Below are positions 27,074-36,090 of a stretch of 64,000 nucleotides of DNA, piece after piece (positions within the stretch are counted from its first letter, which is position 1; the number at the start of each line of letters is the position of its first letter). A model generated the notes under the pieces. It did no database searches, was not told where the DNA came from, and saw only the letters and a program-made list of their open reading frames with translations. Position numbers and translations under genes: made by a program. Origin of the DNA: Deltaproteobacteria bacterium (GTDB lineage Bacteria; Myxococcota_A; UBA796; SXON01); assembly GCA_947486185.1 (NCBI GenBank), contig CANKTH010000003.1, forward strand, positions 47,788 to 111,787, read 5' to 3'.

Positions 27074-28114
27074 ATGAAGCTCAGGCTACTCGACTGGCTC
27101 GCGTGTCCCGCTTGTGGCGGGGACAACCTGCTCATCGACATCGTACGAGGGGAAGATCGCCCGGCCTTCTCGGGGCACTGGGAGCCCGACGAGTCAGTGC
27201 CCGGCGCCGGTCGGCGAACGCTTACCGAGGTCCGAACCGGCACGTTGCGGTGCCGTCAGTGCCAGAGCAGCTATCCGGTGGTGGACGGTGTGCCCCGCAT
27301 GTTGCCTCCCGAGACCGACGCGGGGCCGGCCTCGGGGCACCGCTGGACGGAGTTCGGCCGCTCCGTGCCCGAGTTCGAAGAGAACTTCAACGACCTCGCC
27401 GCGCCGCTCAAGCCCACAGACTGGGCAGGAAAGCTGGTGCTCGACGCGGGGGCGGGTTTTGGGAGGCATGCCTATTTCGCCGCCCGTTATGGCGCCGAGG
27501 TGGTGGCGCTCGACTCCAGCGCGGACGCGGTCGCTTCGGCGTCGCGGAACCTCGGCGATCTGGTACGCGCGCACGTGGTCCAGGGTGACGTGCGGCGCCC
27601 GCCTCTGAAGAAGCGCCTGTTTGATATTGTATATTCCTTCGGCGTGCTCCACCATGTCGAAGCTCCCCACAGCACCTGGTTGGCGCTGGACGAGCTGGTG
27701 CGCCCGGGAGGTCGTCTCTCGACCTGGACCTACGGCCCGAGGCAGGGGCTGGTGAAGATCGCCAACGGCGCGTTGCGGGGGGCGACCCGGGAGATGAGCT
27801 CGGAACAGCTGCACCGCTCCAGCCAGGTGATCGCCGCGGGCTTGAGGATGTTCTCGCACACGCCAACGCGGATACTGGGCGGGTTGCCAGGATTTTCGTC
27901 GGTGGTGACCCACCTGCCCGTACACGATCACCACCGCTGGCCCTTTGAGGTCGTGGTGGCCGACGTCTACGATCGGCTCCGGGTGCCGGTGACCGCCACT
28001 TTTCCGGGAGAGGAGCTTGAACGCTGGTATGCCGAGGCGGGCTACGCCGACATCTATGTGTCGCGCCGGGTACGGAACACCGAGAGCTTTCGAGCGACCG
28101 GGGTCAAACGCTGA
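27074..28114 (+). CDS. SAM-dependent methyltransferase with N-terminal Trm112-like zinc ribbon
   Basis: 346 residues. A Trm112-like ribbon uses Cys11, Cys14, Cys60 and Cys63 and ends YPVVDGVPRML. The class I methyltransferase core starts at VLDAGAGFGRHAYFAA (motif I), with the acidic VVALDSS and the DIVYSFGVLHHV motif. The substrate is probably a small molecule or sugar/lipid intermediate, as in other UbiE-like enzymes carrying a ribbon; not determinable. The ATG follows a G-run; divergent from the sulfatase gene. Confidence 0.85.
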   Translation: MKLRLLDWLACPACGGDNLLIDIVRGEDRPAFSGHWEPDESVPGAGRRTLTEVRTGTLRCRQCQSSYPVVDGVPRMLPPETDAGPASGHRWTEFGRSVPEFEENFNDLAAPLKPTDWAGKLVLDAGAGFGRHAYFAARYGAEVVALDSSADAVASASRNLGDLVRAHVVQGDVRRPPLKKRLFDIVYSFGVLHHVEAPHSTWLALDELVRPGGRLSTWTYGPRQGLVKIANGALRGATREMSSEQLHRSSQVIAAGLRMFSHTPTRILGGLPGFSSVVTHLPVHDHHRWPFEVVVADVYDRLRVPVTATFPGEELERWYAEAGYADIYVSRRVRNTESFRATGVKR

Positions 28115-28149
28115 GCCTGGGGGCCGGGTCCCGGCGGGGGGGGGCGGGC

Positions 28150-28662
28150 ATGACGCCGCTTCGCGGTCAGGACACGACGCCTGAGACCATCGACGGGCTG
28201 CTCCTGGCGTGCCACACGCGGATCCGAAGCTACCTCGCGGGACTTCGGCGGCTGCTCATTCAGCCGGACCTCGGCGATCCTGACGTGGCCCGCGCGGCCG
28301 CCCAGGCGTGGCGCTACTTCTCCGAGGCGCTGCCGCTCCACGCGGCAGACGAAGATCACTCGGTGGGCCCTCGGCTCTTGGTGCTCGAGCCTGGGTTTGG
28401 CCCCCAGATCGAGGCGCTTCATCAGGAACACGAACGGATCGAAGCGGGTCTTGGTCCGCTGCTCGCCGCGCTCGCCGCGCTGCGGGACGGGCGGCCGATG
28501 AGCCACGCTGAGCTTCGTGAAGCGGTCGAGCCCTTCGCCACCCTGCTCCTCCAACACATCGAGGACGAGGAGCGATGGTTGATCCCGGCGACCCACGGCT
28601 TTTCAGCGGAGGTCCAGGCGGTGCTGGTGCGTGAGCTACGGCAGCGCCGCAGCGTCGATTGA
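28150..28662 (+). CDS. Hemerythrin-like HHE domain protein
   Basis: 170 residues, four-helix bundle. Probable di-iron ligands: His22 (ACHTRIR), His64 and Glu68 (HAADEDH), His91 and His94 (HQEHERIE), His136 and Glu140 (HIEDEE). This matches cytoplasmic HHE proteins linked to O2, NO or iron-cluster stress rather than classical hemerythrin. It follows the methyltransferase by 35 bases and may be co-transcribed. Confidence 0.85.
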   Translation: MTPLRGQDTTPETIDGLLLACHTRIRSYLAGLRRLLIQPDLGDPDVARAAAQAWRYFSEALPLHAADEDHSVGPRLLVLEPGFGPQIEALHQEHERIEAGLGPLLAALAALRDGRPMSHAELREAVEPFATLLLQHIEDEERWLIPATHGFSAEVQAVLVRELRQRRSVD

Positions 28663-28694
28663 CGGCTGGGGTCCAGCGCCCGGGGCTGGCGGGT

Positions 28695-28762
28695 CCAGGG
28701 CGGCGCCCTGGCGGGTCCCGGGCGGCGCCCGGGCGGGGCGTTGCGGGGCGGAGCCCTGCCCC
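28695..28762. repeat. Tandem GC-rich hairpins
   Basis: Three consecutive hairpins: CCAGGGC-GGC-GCCCTGG (28695-28711), CCCGGGC-GGC-GCCCGGG (28717-28733) and GCGGGGC-GGA-GCCCTGC (28743-28759, one G-T pair). The first two are units of a 22-base tandem repeat starting GGCGGGTCC. They lie between convergent genes and lack a U-run on the plus strand, so they look like REP-type elements or RNA-stability hairpins rather than a simple terminator. Confidence 0.6.
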
Positions 28763-28803
28763 AAAAAAACCCCGATAAAGGTGTCAGAGAACGACCCTCG
28801 GGG
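28763..28803 (-). terminator. Intrinsic terminator of the CtlX-like gene
   Basis: Minus strand: CCCCGA (overlapping the last codons) ... TCGGGG, then TTTTTTT. A 6-bp GC-rich stem with a 22-base loop that includes the stop codon, followed by seven U. Confidence 0.6.
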
Positions 28804-29689
28804 CTATGAACACCTCCGCGATCATACAGCGCGCGCTGCCGCCGCCGACACGCTCGATGGTCGGGATCGACACGGGGAGCAACGACCCGAAAGCTTCGAG
28901 AAAACGCCGACTCTCGGGTCGAAGGGCGGCGAGGGCCCCGGTGGAGAGCACCACCACGGGGCCGGCCCGTCCGGCGAGGGTCAGCTGATTGGCGGCGAAG
29001 GCGGTGTGCTCCTGGGCGTCGAGCCTCAAAACGGGGCGCGCCAGCCGGTCCAGGAGCGCGCGACGGGTCTCGGGCGTGACCACGTGGTCGGACAGCACGG
29101 CGAACCGGTCATCGATAGAGAGCAGGATGTTGGTGTGGTAGGGGATGGTGCCGCGATCATCAGCCTCGAAGCTGAAGCTCTCGTAGGCGACGGCCTCAGC
29201 GTACCGGCGGAGGCCCGCGGTGGTGGTGCGGGGCGAGCGCGCGGCGTAGGCGACCCGGGCGCGTCGATCGAGGACGACGCTGCCGGTGCCTTCCAGAAAA
29301 GCACCGTACAACTCTCCGTCCGAGAGATCGATACAGGTACTGATACAGAAGCGTGTACCGAGCTGCCGGAGGATCTCCGGGCGTCGTTCGGCGCGGCGGT
29401 TGGGCGTGGCCATCGCGTGGAGGACCACGGTGCCGTCGTGGTAGGTGGAGAGCCAGTTGTTGGGGAAGACCGCGTCGGGTCGCGGTGGCACGGGATCGTC
29501 GTCCACCACGAGCACCTGAACGCCGGCGTGGTCGAGCAGGGTCGCGAGCGTGTCCAGCTCCGCGCGGGCCTGCTCGGCGACGGCGACGGCGGCCTCGCTG
29601 GGCCGGTGCTGCAACGGGTTGGAGGCGGCGGTCTCGGTGTTGAAGCCGAAAGCGGCAGGGCGAATGAGGAGGACGGCGGAGGCGGGCAT
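28784..29689 (-). CDS. Arginine-deiminase-superfamily hydrolase, citrulline-utilisation type (CtlX-like)
   Basis: 301 residues, pentein fold. Substrate-binding PDAVFPNNW (about residues 72-80), the EGTGSVVLDRRARVAYAARS segment, YHTNILL with the catalytic His, and nucleophile Cys288 in GGGSARCM. Enzymes of this fold act on guanidino or ureido groups (arginine, dimethylarginine, citrulline); the motif set fits CtlX best, giving ornithine and ammonia from citrulline. The start ATG has no strong ribosome site. Flanked by an intrinsic terminator and a TACACT -10, so a single-gene unit. Confidence 0.85.
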   Translation of the reverse strand: MPASAVLLIRPAAFGFNTETAASNPLQHRPSEAAVAVAEQARAELDTLATLLDHAGVQVLVVDDDPVPPRPDAVFPNNWLSTYHDGTVVLHAMATPNRRAERRPEILRQLGTRFCISTCIDLSDGELYGAFLEGTGSVVLDRRARVAYAARSPRTTTAGLRRYAEAVAYESFSFEADDRGTIPYHTNILLSIDDRFAVLSDHVVTPETRRALLDRLARPVLRLDAQEHTAFAANQLTLAGRAGPVVVLSTGALAALRPESRRFLEAFGSLLPVSIPTIERVGGGSARCMIAEVFIAPRVVL

Positions 29690-29711
29690 CGGCGTGCGGG
29701 GAAGGACGGGG

Positions 29712-29717
29712 AGTGTA
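29712..29717 (-). promoter_or_regulatory. -10 TACACT for the CtlX-like gene
   Basis: Minus strand CCCGCTACACTCCCC, 22 bases before the ATG at 29689. Confidence 0.4.
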
Positions 29718-29779
29718 GCGGGACGGAGCGGGTCTGGTGCTTCCGGGTTGGCGGCGGTGACGGTCCCACCGCCCGAATC

Positions 29780-31807
29780 TCACAACCCGAGCACAAAGGC
29801 CGTGATCTCGTCCAGCTCGACCTCGGTGAGCGTCAAGGTACGGTGGGCGCGGATCGCGTCTTCTACCGTGAGCGCCGAGCCGTCGTGAAGCCAGGGCCCG
29901 GTGGAGAAAACGCCCAACAAGGTAGGTGTATCGATACCCGTGAGCTCGCCGCCCAGGCGGCCGCCGCTTGCGTCGGTGAGCGTGCCGACGTCGTGGAGGC
30001 GGAGCTCGCTGAGGTCCGAGTCGGTGTAGGCCGGGGCCGGATGACAGTCGGCACAACCTGCGGCGAGAAATGCCGCTTCACCGCTCGGGGACGCCGGGTG
30101 GGGCGACACAGGGGTCTGGGCGAGGCTCGTCACATAGGCCGCGAGCGCGTCCAGGTCGGCCGAACGACCGGCCTTGGCGCTGCCAAGGGTGTCGCTGGTC
30201 TCGGCCCAGTCCGCGTCGGTGAGCAGGCCGGTTCCACCAAACTGGTTCCGGATGTCGTTCTCGAAGTCCTGGACCTCGTCGAAGTTGGCGCTCCAATGGA
30301 GATAACCCATGTCGGTACCGCCACGGCCGAGCAGGCTGGTGGTGTTGCGGAGCCCCTCGCCGCGGGAAGTAAAGTCCCAGGTCAAACCGTCATGTTCGCC
30401 GTCCGGGTGACAGGAGGCGCAGGCGAGGTAGCCATCTTTGGAGATCCGGACGTCCCCCGAGCGATAAAAGAGCTTCTTACCGAGCAACACGGTCGGGGTG
30501 AGGGGCTCCTCGGCGACGCTCGCGGCCGACCACAACAACGTCGGGAGCTCGCCCGGCTCGCCGACCCGCCAGGCCGCTACGGTACGGTCCAGCCAGGCCC
30601 AGGTGATGAGGGTGTCGCCGACCCACCGGAGGTCACGCAGCCCTTCACCCGCGCCGGGTAAGCTCCCGGCAAGATCGAGGGTGAAGGCGTCGAGGAGCTG
30701 AACCACGCCGGTGCCGGGGTGGGCGACCGCGAGGTAGTTGCCGGTCGGGCTCGGCGCGACCGCGACGGCACGGTCCTGGTTGTCGAAGATCTTCCGGTCG
30801 TTCCAATCTTCTTCGTCGGCATCCACGGGAACGCTCAGGAGGGCGGCGCGCGTCGTGGTCTCAAACGTGAGCGGCACGCCCGAGCCGAGCAGGCCGCGTC
30901 GGATGTTCGCCTGGATCACCGGGATGTACAGCGTACCGCCGTCGGGAGAGAGCGCAAAAGTCTCGATCAGGTTGGGCAAGCCGCCGCTCAAGGTGTCGGA
31001 GTCCGGTCCGGGGTGTACCGGGAGGGAGATGCTGCCGCCGTCGGAGCGGTAGATCACCGCGCCCGCGGCGTCGTTTCGGTAACGGCTCGCCCACACGGTT
31101 CCGTCGGGCCCGAGCACCAGCCCCCGCGGCTCGGGTCCAAGTGACGTGCTGCTGCTGCCGAGGCCATCGAAGCTCAGATGGGTGAGGCTGCCGTTACCCC
31201 CAAGGCTCACCCACCAGCCACCCTCGTCGCCAATGACACCAAAAGGAGAGCTTCCCACACCGAAATCGACCATGATCCGGCTGCTCAGGTCGGTAGCCGA
31301 CCAGCTCCAGAGCTGACCGTCCCCACAGGTCACCGCGACCTCGTCGGCCACGCGGGCGACCGCCCGAGGCTCGTCGCACGTCGGGAGATAGGTGCTTGCT
31401 CCCTCCACGATCCGCGCGAGGGTGTCGGCCTCCGGGGTCACCACCCAGGCGGTGCCGTCGTCCTCCACCCAGAGTGAGCCCGAGCGGCGCGGCGGCGTGG
31501 GTGCGGGGCTACGAAACACCTCGATCCGCACGGTCTCGGAGAGGCGCCGCCCATCAGGGGCAGGCAGTGTCGCGATCGCAAGGTAGTTCCCTGCGTTTTC
31601 CCAGGCATGCTCCACGGTGGTGCCCTCGGCCGCTCCGCCATCACCAAACGCCCAGGTCACCGTGCCGCCCGCGGCGCCCGCCTCCAGGGTCAGGGGCTGA
31701 CCGACCTCGACCGCGAGGTGGGTGGTAGGCAGGGATAACGAGGCAGCGACCGCCTGCGGCGTCTTTTCGGGCGGCGGCTCAGCGCACGCGAGGAGAAGGA
31801 AGGTCAT
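29780..31807 (-). CDS. Lipoprotein with PKD domain, beta-propeller and two c-type haem sites
   Basis: 675 residues. Minimal signal MTFLLLAC (Cys 8), a PKD-like domain (about 37-100, TVTWAFGDGGAAEGTTVEHAW), an NHL/YVTN-type propeller (about 105-430, e.g. EPRGLVLGPDGTVWASRYR), then a cytochrome domain with CASCH at 463 and CADCH at 585, as in CcP/MauG-like di-haem proteins. The second half contains LRNTTSLLGRGG and DTPTLLGVFSTGPWLHDGS, typical of that family. Predicted outer-envelope electron-transfer or peroxidase-like protein. Overlaps the upstream LVIVD gene by ATGA, so the two are made together. Confidence 0.85.
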   Translation of the reverse strand: MTFLLLACAEPPPEKTPQAVAASLSLPTTHLAVEVGQPLTLEAGAAGGTVTWAFGDGGAAEGTTVEHAWENAGNYLAIATLPAPDGRRLSETVRIEVFRSPAPTPPRRSGSLWVEDDGTAWVVTPEADTLARIVEGASTYLPTCDEPRAVARVADEVAVTCGDGQLWSWSATDLSSRIMVDFGVGSSPFGVIGDEGGWWVSLGGNGSLTHLSFDGLGSSSTSLGPEPRGLVLGPDGTVWASRYRNDAAGAVIYRSDGGSISLPVHPGPDSDTLSGGLPNLIETFALSPDGGTLYIPVIQANIRRGLLGSGVPLTFETTTRAALLSVPVDADEEDWNDRKIFDNQDRAVAVAPSPTGNYLAVAHPGTGVVQLLDAFTLDLAGSLPGAGEGLRDLRWVGDTLITWAWLDRTVAAWRVGEPGELPTLLWSAASVAEEPLTPTVLLGKKLFYRSGDVRISKDGYLACASCHPDGEHDGLTWDFTSRGEGLRNTTSLLGRGGTDMGYLHWSANFDEVQDFENDIRNQFGGTGLLTDADWAETSDTLGSAKAGRSADLDALAAYVTSLAQTPVSPHPASPSGEAAFLAAGCADCHPAPAYTDSDLSELRLHDVGTLTDASGGRLGGELTGIDTPTLLGVFSTGPWLHDGSALTVEDAIRAHRTLTLTEVELDEITAFVLGL

Positions 31808-33291
31808 CCGCCGTCCGCGGTGGAGAAGCTGAACCGATAGACGTCGGACATCGGGTTGCCGTGCAGGTCCGTGACACCCGCTACCTCAACGGTATATTGG
31901 GTGCCCGGGGCGAGCGGGGTTTTGGGGGTGTAGGAGACCAGCGCCTCCTGTGCGCTGGCCCAGCCATCCACCGGCTTGAGGTCTCCGTCGAGGAGTCGGA
32001 TAGACCCCGGATAAACGCTGGCTGGTTCGACGAATTCGTTGAAGCCGATCCCGACCCGGGCGCCGCTGTACCACCCGCCGCTGCCGTCTTCCGGATTGGT
32101 GGACATGACCTCGGGGCCGGTGAGGTCAGGCTCAGCGGCCCAGGGCATGACCACGGTCGCGGCTTCGCCGATCACGCCGTCATCTTCGATCTCATCGACG
32201 GACAGGAGCGCCACGTTGCCCCACGGCACAATGGTGTCCAGGTCACCCACCAACATACCTTCCGCCACCTGCTCGAGGGCGGGCAGCGCGCGCGCATCCC
32301 AGATCGAGGCGTGATCGGACTCGCCGACGAAGAGAAACCCTTCGTCGTAGAACACATAACCGCCGTTTCCGGCCAGCTCGGTGTCGGCGACGAAGGTGGG
32401 CGTGGTCGGGTCGGAGATGTCGTAGATGATCGGGCCGCCCGCGCCTTCTTTCCGGGCAAACAGGGCAAGATCGCCGCTACGATTACCGTGGTAGGTCTCC
32501 ATAGGCTCGCCGTCACGGTCGGCCGTAGCGAAGGGCGAGCCGGGGAGCAGCACGGGGTTGGTGGGGTCCGAGATGTCAAACAGGGCGGCGTGGGTCTGCT
32601 CGGCGGAGCTCACCAGGAGCTCGTTCCCCAAGACAAAGACGCCGCCGGCGCGCAGGTTGAAGGCCAGCTCGGCGACGAGGACGGGGTTGCGGGGGTCGGT
32701 GGCGTCGACTACGAAGATGCCGTTGTCGGCGCTCGCTACATACAACCACGGGTATTGCCAGAACACCGAGAGGCTCACCCGGGCGTAGGAGTCGGGGTAC
32801 CAGGCTTCCGGCAAGAGGAGCAGGCTCACGACTTCGGGTGCCGTGGGATCGGAGATGTCCCAGAACAGCGGCCCGGTGTCGACCGTGCCGTAATCCTTGC
32901 CGTTGGTGACCATCCAATCGCCGGCGTGGGGATCCCCTTCCGGCAGGTAGACGGTGCCGATCGCGTGGGTCTCCCGGATGTCCTCGGTGATCCCGTCGCC
33001 GACCCGAACGGGCGCGCAGGGATCGGACATGTCGAAGAAAGATACGCCTCCCTGGCCGTGTTCCGGAGACCACGGCAAGATGAGGTGGCCGCGATAGGGC
33101 ACCTGGAGGTTGTGGTGCAGCACGTCGGCGTCGGTGCCGCGGAGCTCGGCGCAGTTGACCCCGAGCTCGGTCGGGCTGAAGGTCCGCCCCCGGTAAGGCT
33201 CCCCGCGGAGCGGCGGGCCGGATTCCCAGAACTCAAAACCAAGGGGCGTTTTTCCGGGATCGTCGGCGCAGGCCAGGAGCAGGGTCCACAT
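31804..33291 (-). CDS. LVIVD beta-propeller lipoprotein with Big_5-like C-terminal domain
   Basis: 495 residues. Signal MWTLLLAC (Cys 8). LVIVD-type blades repeat the theme SFFDMSDPCAPVRVGD, FVVDATDPRNPVLVAE, ALFDISDPTNPVLLPG, IIYDISDPTTPTFVAD (about residues 60-370). The last 100 residues (TSTNPEDGSGG-like start, PASVYPGSIRLLDGD, APGTQYTVEV) form an Ig-like Big_5 domain. A surface scaffold or binding protein, probably partner of the di-haem protein translated from the same message. A TAGCCC hexamer lies six bases before the ATG. Confidence 0.8.
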   Translation of the reverse strand: MWTLLLACADDPGKTPLGFEFWESGPPLRGEPYRGRTFSPTELGVNCAELRGTDADVLHHNLQVPYRGHLILPWSPEHGQGGVSFFDMSDPCAPVRVGDGITEDIRETHAIGTVYLPEGDPHAGDWMVTNGKDYGTVDTGPLFWDISDPTAPEVVSLLLLPEAWYPDSYARVSLSVFWQYPWLYVASADNGIFVVDATDPRNPVLVAELAFNLRAGGVFVLGNELLVSSAEQTHAALFDISDPTNPVLLPGSPFATADRDGEPMETYHGNRSGDLALFARKEGAGGPIIYDISDPTTPTFVADTELAGNGGYVFYDEGFLFVGESDHASIWDARALPALEQVAEGMLVGDLDTIVPWGNVALLSVDEIEDDGVIGEAATVVMPWAAEPDLTGPEVMSTNPEDGSGGWYSGARVGIGFNEFVEPASVYPGSIRLLDGDLKPVDGWASAQEALVSYTPKTPLAPGTQYTVEVAGVTDLHGNPMSDVYRFSFSTADGG

Positions 33292-33397
33292 CCCAGAGGG
33301 CTAACCCACCGGGGTTCGGATGCCCTGGCCGTCGGGCCCGCGGTTTGACCCGCCCGGGCCTGCGATGTAGGCTTGGGGGTCCTTCGCCGAGGTCCCC

Positions 33398-34126
33398 GTG
33401 CTTCTCCTGTTGCTGGCCTGCGCCGATCCGATCGCCGGCACCTGGCTCTTCACCCTGTCGGTCACGCCCGATCCGGAGGCCTGCGCGGACGCGGAGGTGA
33501 GCCACAACTACACCGGCGCCTACGTCCCGGGAGGCGCGGTCGAAGATGAGCTCTGGACCGAGTCGGTCAGCGACACGGTCACCGACGGCCTGTTTTTCGG
33601 GCGTATCGAGGCGAGCGGGGAGAGCTACGTGCTGATCCTCGGCGACGCGGTGTACCCGGGTGCCGGGGACGCAGACCGCTGGTCCTTCTCATGGGTCAAC
33701 GCAGTTTCTCACGAGGAGATCCTCGAGCACGCCAGCGGCTACCGCTTCCTGGTGCGGAGCGCGACGGAGACCACCACGACGGTCGCCGGAACCTTCGAAG
33801 ATAGCAGCTTCAACGGGACGATGGAGCAGGGCTCGCTCGTGTCGGATACCTGGGAGGAGTCGGACACCTGGAGCGAAGAGGCGCGTCTGGCGGTCGGCGA
33901 CAACGGCGAGACGCCGGTGGGCGGCGTGCTGGTTCGGACCGATGCGAGCGGCAACGAAGAGCCGGCGAACAACGCTGCGGAAGCTTTTGATTGTGGCGAC
34001 GCTACATGTTTGCTCACGGTGAGCAACTCGTGTGGCGTTTCGGGAGACCTGTCCGGTAAAGCTACAGAATTTGGACCGGAAGATGAGGGCTGGGTCAGCG
34101 ACGCGTCCCAGGCGGCGGGAGGCTGA
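33398..34126 (+). CDS. Small beta-rich lipoprotein
   Basis: 242 residues from a GTG giving MLLLLLAC (Cys 8), one of the shortest lipoprotein signals possible. The mature part begins directly with IAGTWLFTLSV and is Ser/Thr/Glu-rich, beta-like, with a Cys cluster near the end (FDCGDATCLLTVSNSCG). No family recognised. Its stop abuts the dapC GTG (TGA-GTG), so it may be in the same transcript as the dap genes, which is functionally puzzling. Confidence 0.65.
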   Translation: MLLLLLACADPIAGTWLFTLSVTPDPEACADAEVSHNYTGAYVPGGAVEDELWTESVSDTVTDGLFFGRIEASGESYVLILGDAVYPGAGDADRWSFSWVNAVSHEEILEHASGYRFLVRSATETTTTVAGTFEDSSFNGTMEQGSLVSDTWEESDTWSEEARLAVGDNGETPVGGVLVRTDASGNEEPANNAAEAFDCGDATCLLTVSNSCGVSGDLSGKATEFGPEDEGWVSDASQAAGG

Positions 34127-35278
34127 GTGCGCCTCAACCCGCTGCTGGGTCGGCTACCCACCTATCCCACGCTGGTGCTCGACCAGCGCCGCGCGTCGTT
34201 GATCGCCGCCGGGCTGCCGGTGTTCGACTTTGGCGTAGGAGACCCAACCGAGCCCACTCCTGCGTTCATCCGAAAGGAGATGCAGGGGAACGTCGCGGAT
34301 AACTGTCGTTATCCTTCGGTTCGTGGCGAGCGTCGTGTGCGTGAAGCTTTTGCCGCCTACGCCTACCGCCGCTTCGGCGTCACGCTGGACCCCGACACCC
34401 AGCTTCTCCCGAGCTCAGGCTCCAAAGAGGCGATCTTCCATCTGCCGCTGCTGGTGCTGGATCCCGCCGCGGCTGATCGTACGGTGGTGTTCCCCGACCC
34501 CGGCTACTCGGTGTATCAGCGGGGGGCGCTGTTCGCCGGTGGTATCGCCTATCCGCAGGTGCTCAGCGGAGATTTTGTGCAGCGGGTCTGGGAGCTGCCA
34601 GAGCAGTTGCTCCAACACACCCGGCTGCTCTGGATCAACAGCCCGCACAACCCGACCGGCGCGGTGATGTCTCACGAAGATCTTCATCGAACGGTGGAGA
34701 CCTGCCGACGATACAACATCCTGCTCGCGAGCGACGAGTGTTACGCCGACGTCTGGTTCGAGCGCCCGCCCGCTTCGGTGCTGGAGGTGGCCGGTCCGGG
34801 CGCTGAGGGTGTGCTCGCGATCTTCTCCTTGTCCAAACGGAGCGGCATGACCGGCTATCGTACGGGCATGATCGCTGGAGATACCAGGGTGATGGCGCTC
34901 TTACACTCGTTACGGGTCAACCCGGGGCTCGCGCCGCAGGACTTCGTCAACGCGGCGGCCGCCGTCGCCTGGGCCGATGATCAGCACGCCGAAGAGCGCC
35001 GCGGGATCTTCAGCCAGAAACGGAAGGTGATGATTGACTTTTTCCGAGAGGTCGGGCTCCGGGTCGTTGCCAGTGAAGCCAGCTTCTACCTTTGGGTCGA
35101 GGCGCCGGGCGGCGACGGCCAGGCCTACGCCGAACGGCTGTTGGATGTCGGCATCATGGTCAACCCCGGCTCGATGTTTGCGGTGACCCCTTCGGCTCGG
35201 CCCTACATCCGTCTGGCGCTGGTGCCCGACGTGCCCACCTGCCACGCCGCGGTCTCGGCCTGGCGTACGGTGCTTTGA
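34127..35278 (+). CDS. dapC: Succinyldiaminopimelate aminotransferase
   Basis: PLP class I aminotransferase of the lysine/peptidoglycan diaminopimelate pathway, converting N-succinyl-2-amino-6-oxopimelate with glutamate to N-succinyl-LL-DAP. 383 residues from a GTG; PLP Lys237 in SLSKRSGMTGYR, NSPHNPTG at 171-178, and Asp in ASDECYADVW. The assignment to DapC rather than another aminotransferase rests on the tight cluster with dapD and dapE. Confidence 0.9.
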   Translation: MRLNPLLGRLPTYPTLVLDQRRASLIAAGLPVFDFGVGDPTEPTPAFIRKEMQGNVADNCRYPSVRGERRVREAFAAYAYRRFGVTLDPDTQLLPSSGSKEAIFHLPLLVLDPAAADRTVVFPDPGYSVYQRGALFAGGIAYPQVLSGDFVQRVWELPEQLLQHTRLLWINSPHNPTGAVMSHEDLHRTVETCRRYNILLASDECYADVWFERPPASVLEVAGPGAEGVLAIFSLSKRSGMTGYRTGMIAGDTRVMALLHSLRVNPGLAPQDFVNAAAAVAWADDQHAEERRGIFSQKRKVMIDFFREVGLRVVASEASFYLWVEAPGGDGQAYAERLLDVGIMVNPGSMFAVTPSARPYIRLALVPDVPTCHAAVSAWRTVL

Positions 35279-35313
35279 ACCTGGAGAGGGCGGGTAGCGC
35301 CCGAGGAGCGGTG

Positions 35314-36090
35314 ATGGAGGACTTTGAGCAGCGGGCGGCGGCGGGCGATCCCGCGGCGGTCGCGGCGGTGCTGGATGGCCTGGAGGCCGGCACGCTCCGG
35401 GTGGCCGAGCCACACGGGGCCGAGTGGCGCGTGAACGCCTGGATCAAGGAGGCGATCCTCCACTACTTCCGTATGACTCCGTCCGAGCCCATGGAGGCGG
35501 GCTGTCTCGGCTTTTTTGACAAGGTTCCGCCACGGCGCGCGGTCCCCGGGGTACGCATCGTGCCGCCTGCGGTGGTGCGGCGGGGCGCCTATGTCGAGCC
35601 GGGCGCGATCCTCATGCCCTCCTTCGTCAACATCGGCGCCTGGGTCGGGGCGGGCACGATGGTGGACACCTGGGCGACGGTAGGGAGCTGCGCCCAGATC
35701 GGGCGCAACGTACACCTGTCGGGCGGGGTCGGCATCGGCGGGGTGCTCGAACCGCCTTCGGCGAGGCCGGTGATCATCGAGGACGGGGCGTTTGTCGGCT
35801 CACGATGTATCGTCGTCGAGGGCGTGGTCGTCGAGAAGGAGGCGGTGCTTGGCGCCGGGGTGGTGCTCACCGCTTCAACCGCGATCCTGGACGTCACGGG
35901 GCCGGAAGAGCGGCGTTTACAGGGACGTATTCCCGCCCGTTCCGTGGTGGTCCCCGGCATGCGGCCGCGGGCCTTCCCGGCAGGTGAGTATCTCCTGCCT
36001 TGTGCGCTCATCATCGGCCGGCGACAGGAGAGCACCGACAAAAAGACGTCCCTCAATCAGGCGTTACGGGACTTCGGTGTGTCCGTTTGA
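35314..36090 (+). CDS. dapD: 2,3,4,5-tetrahydropyridine-2,6-dicarboxylate N-succinyltransferase
   Basis: Left-handed beta-helix acyltransferase of 258 residues using succinyl-CoA, one step before DapC. The ATG at 35314 is chosen over upstream codons because AGGAG lies five bases before it. Hexapeptide-repeat core from about residue 85 (GAYVEPGAILMPSFVNIGAWVG...), DapD hallmark MVDTWATVGSCAQIG, and VVPGMRPRAF near the C-terminus. Slightly shorter than E. coli DapD (274). Confidence 0.94.
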   Translation: MEDFEQRAAAGDPAAVAAVLDGLEAGTLRVAEPHGAEWRVNAWIKEAILHYFRMTPSEPMEAGCLGFFDKVPPRRAVPGVRIVPPAVVRRGAYVEPGAILMPSFVNIGAWVGAGTMVDTWATVGSCAQIGRNVHLSGGVGIGGVLEPPSARPVIIEDGAFVGSRCIVVEGVVVEKEAVLGAGVVLTASTAILDVTGPEERRLQGRIPARSVVVPGMRPRAFPAGEYLLPCALIIGRRQESTDKKTSLNQALRDFGVSV

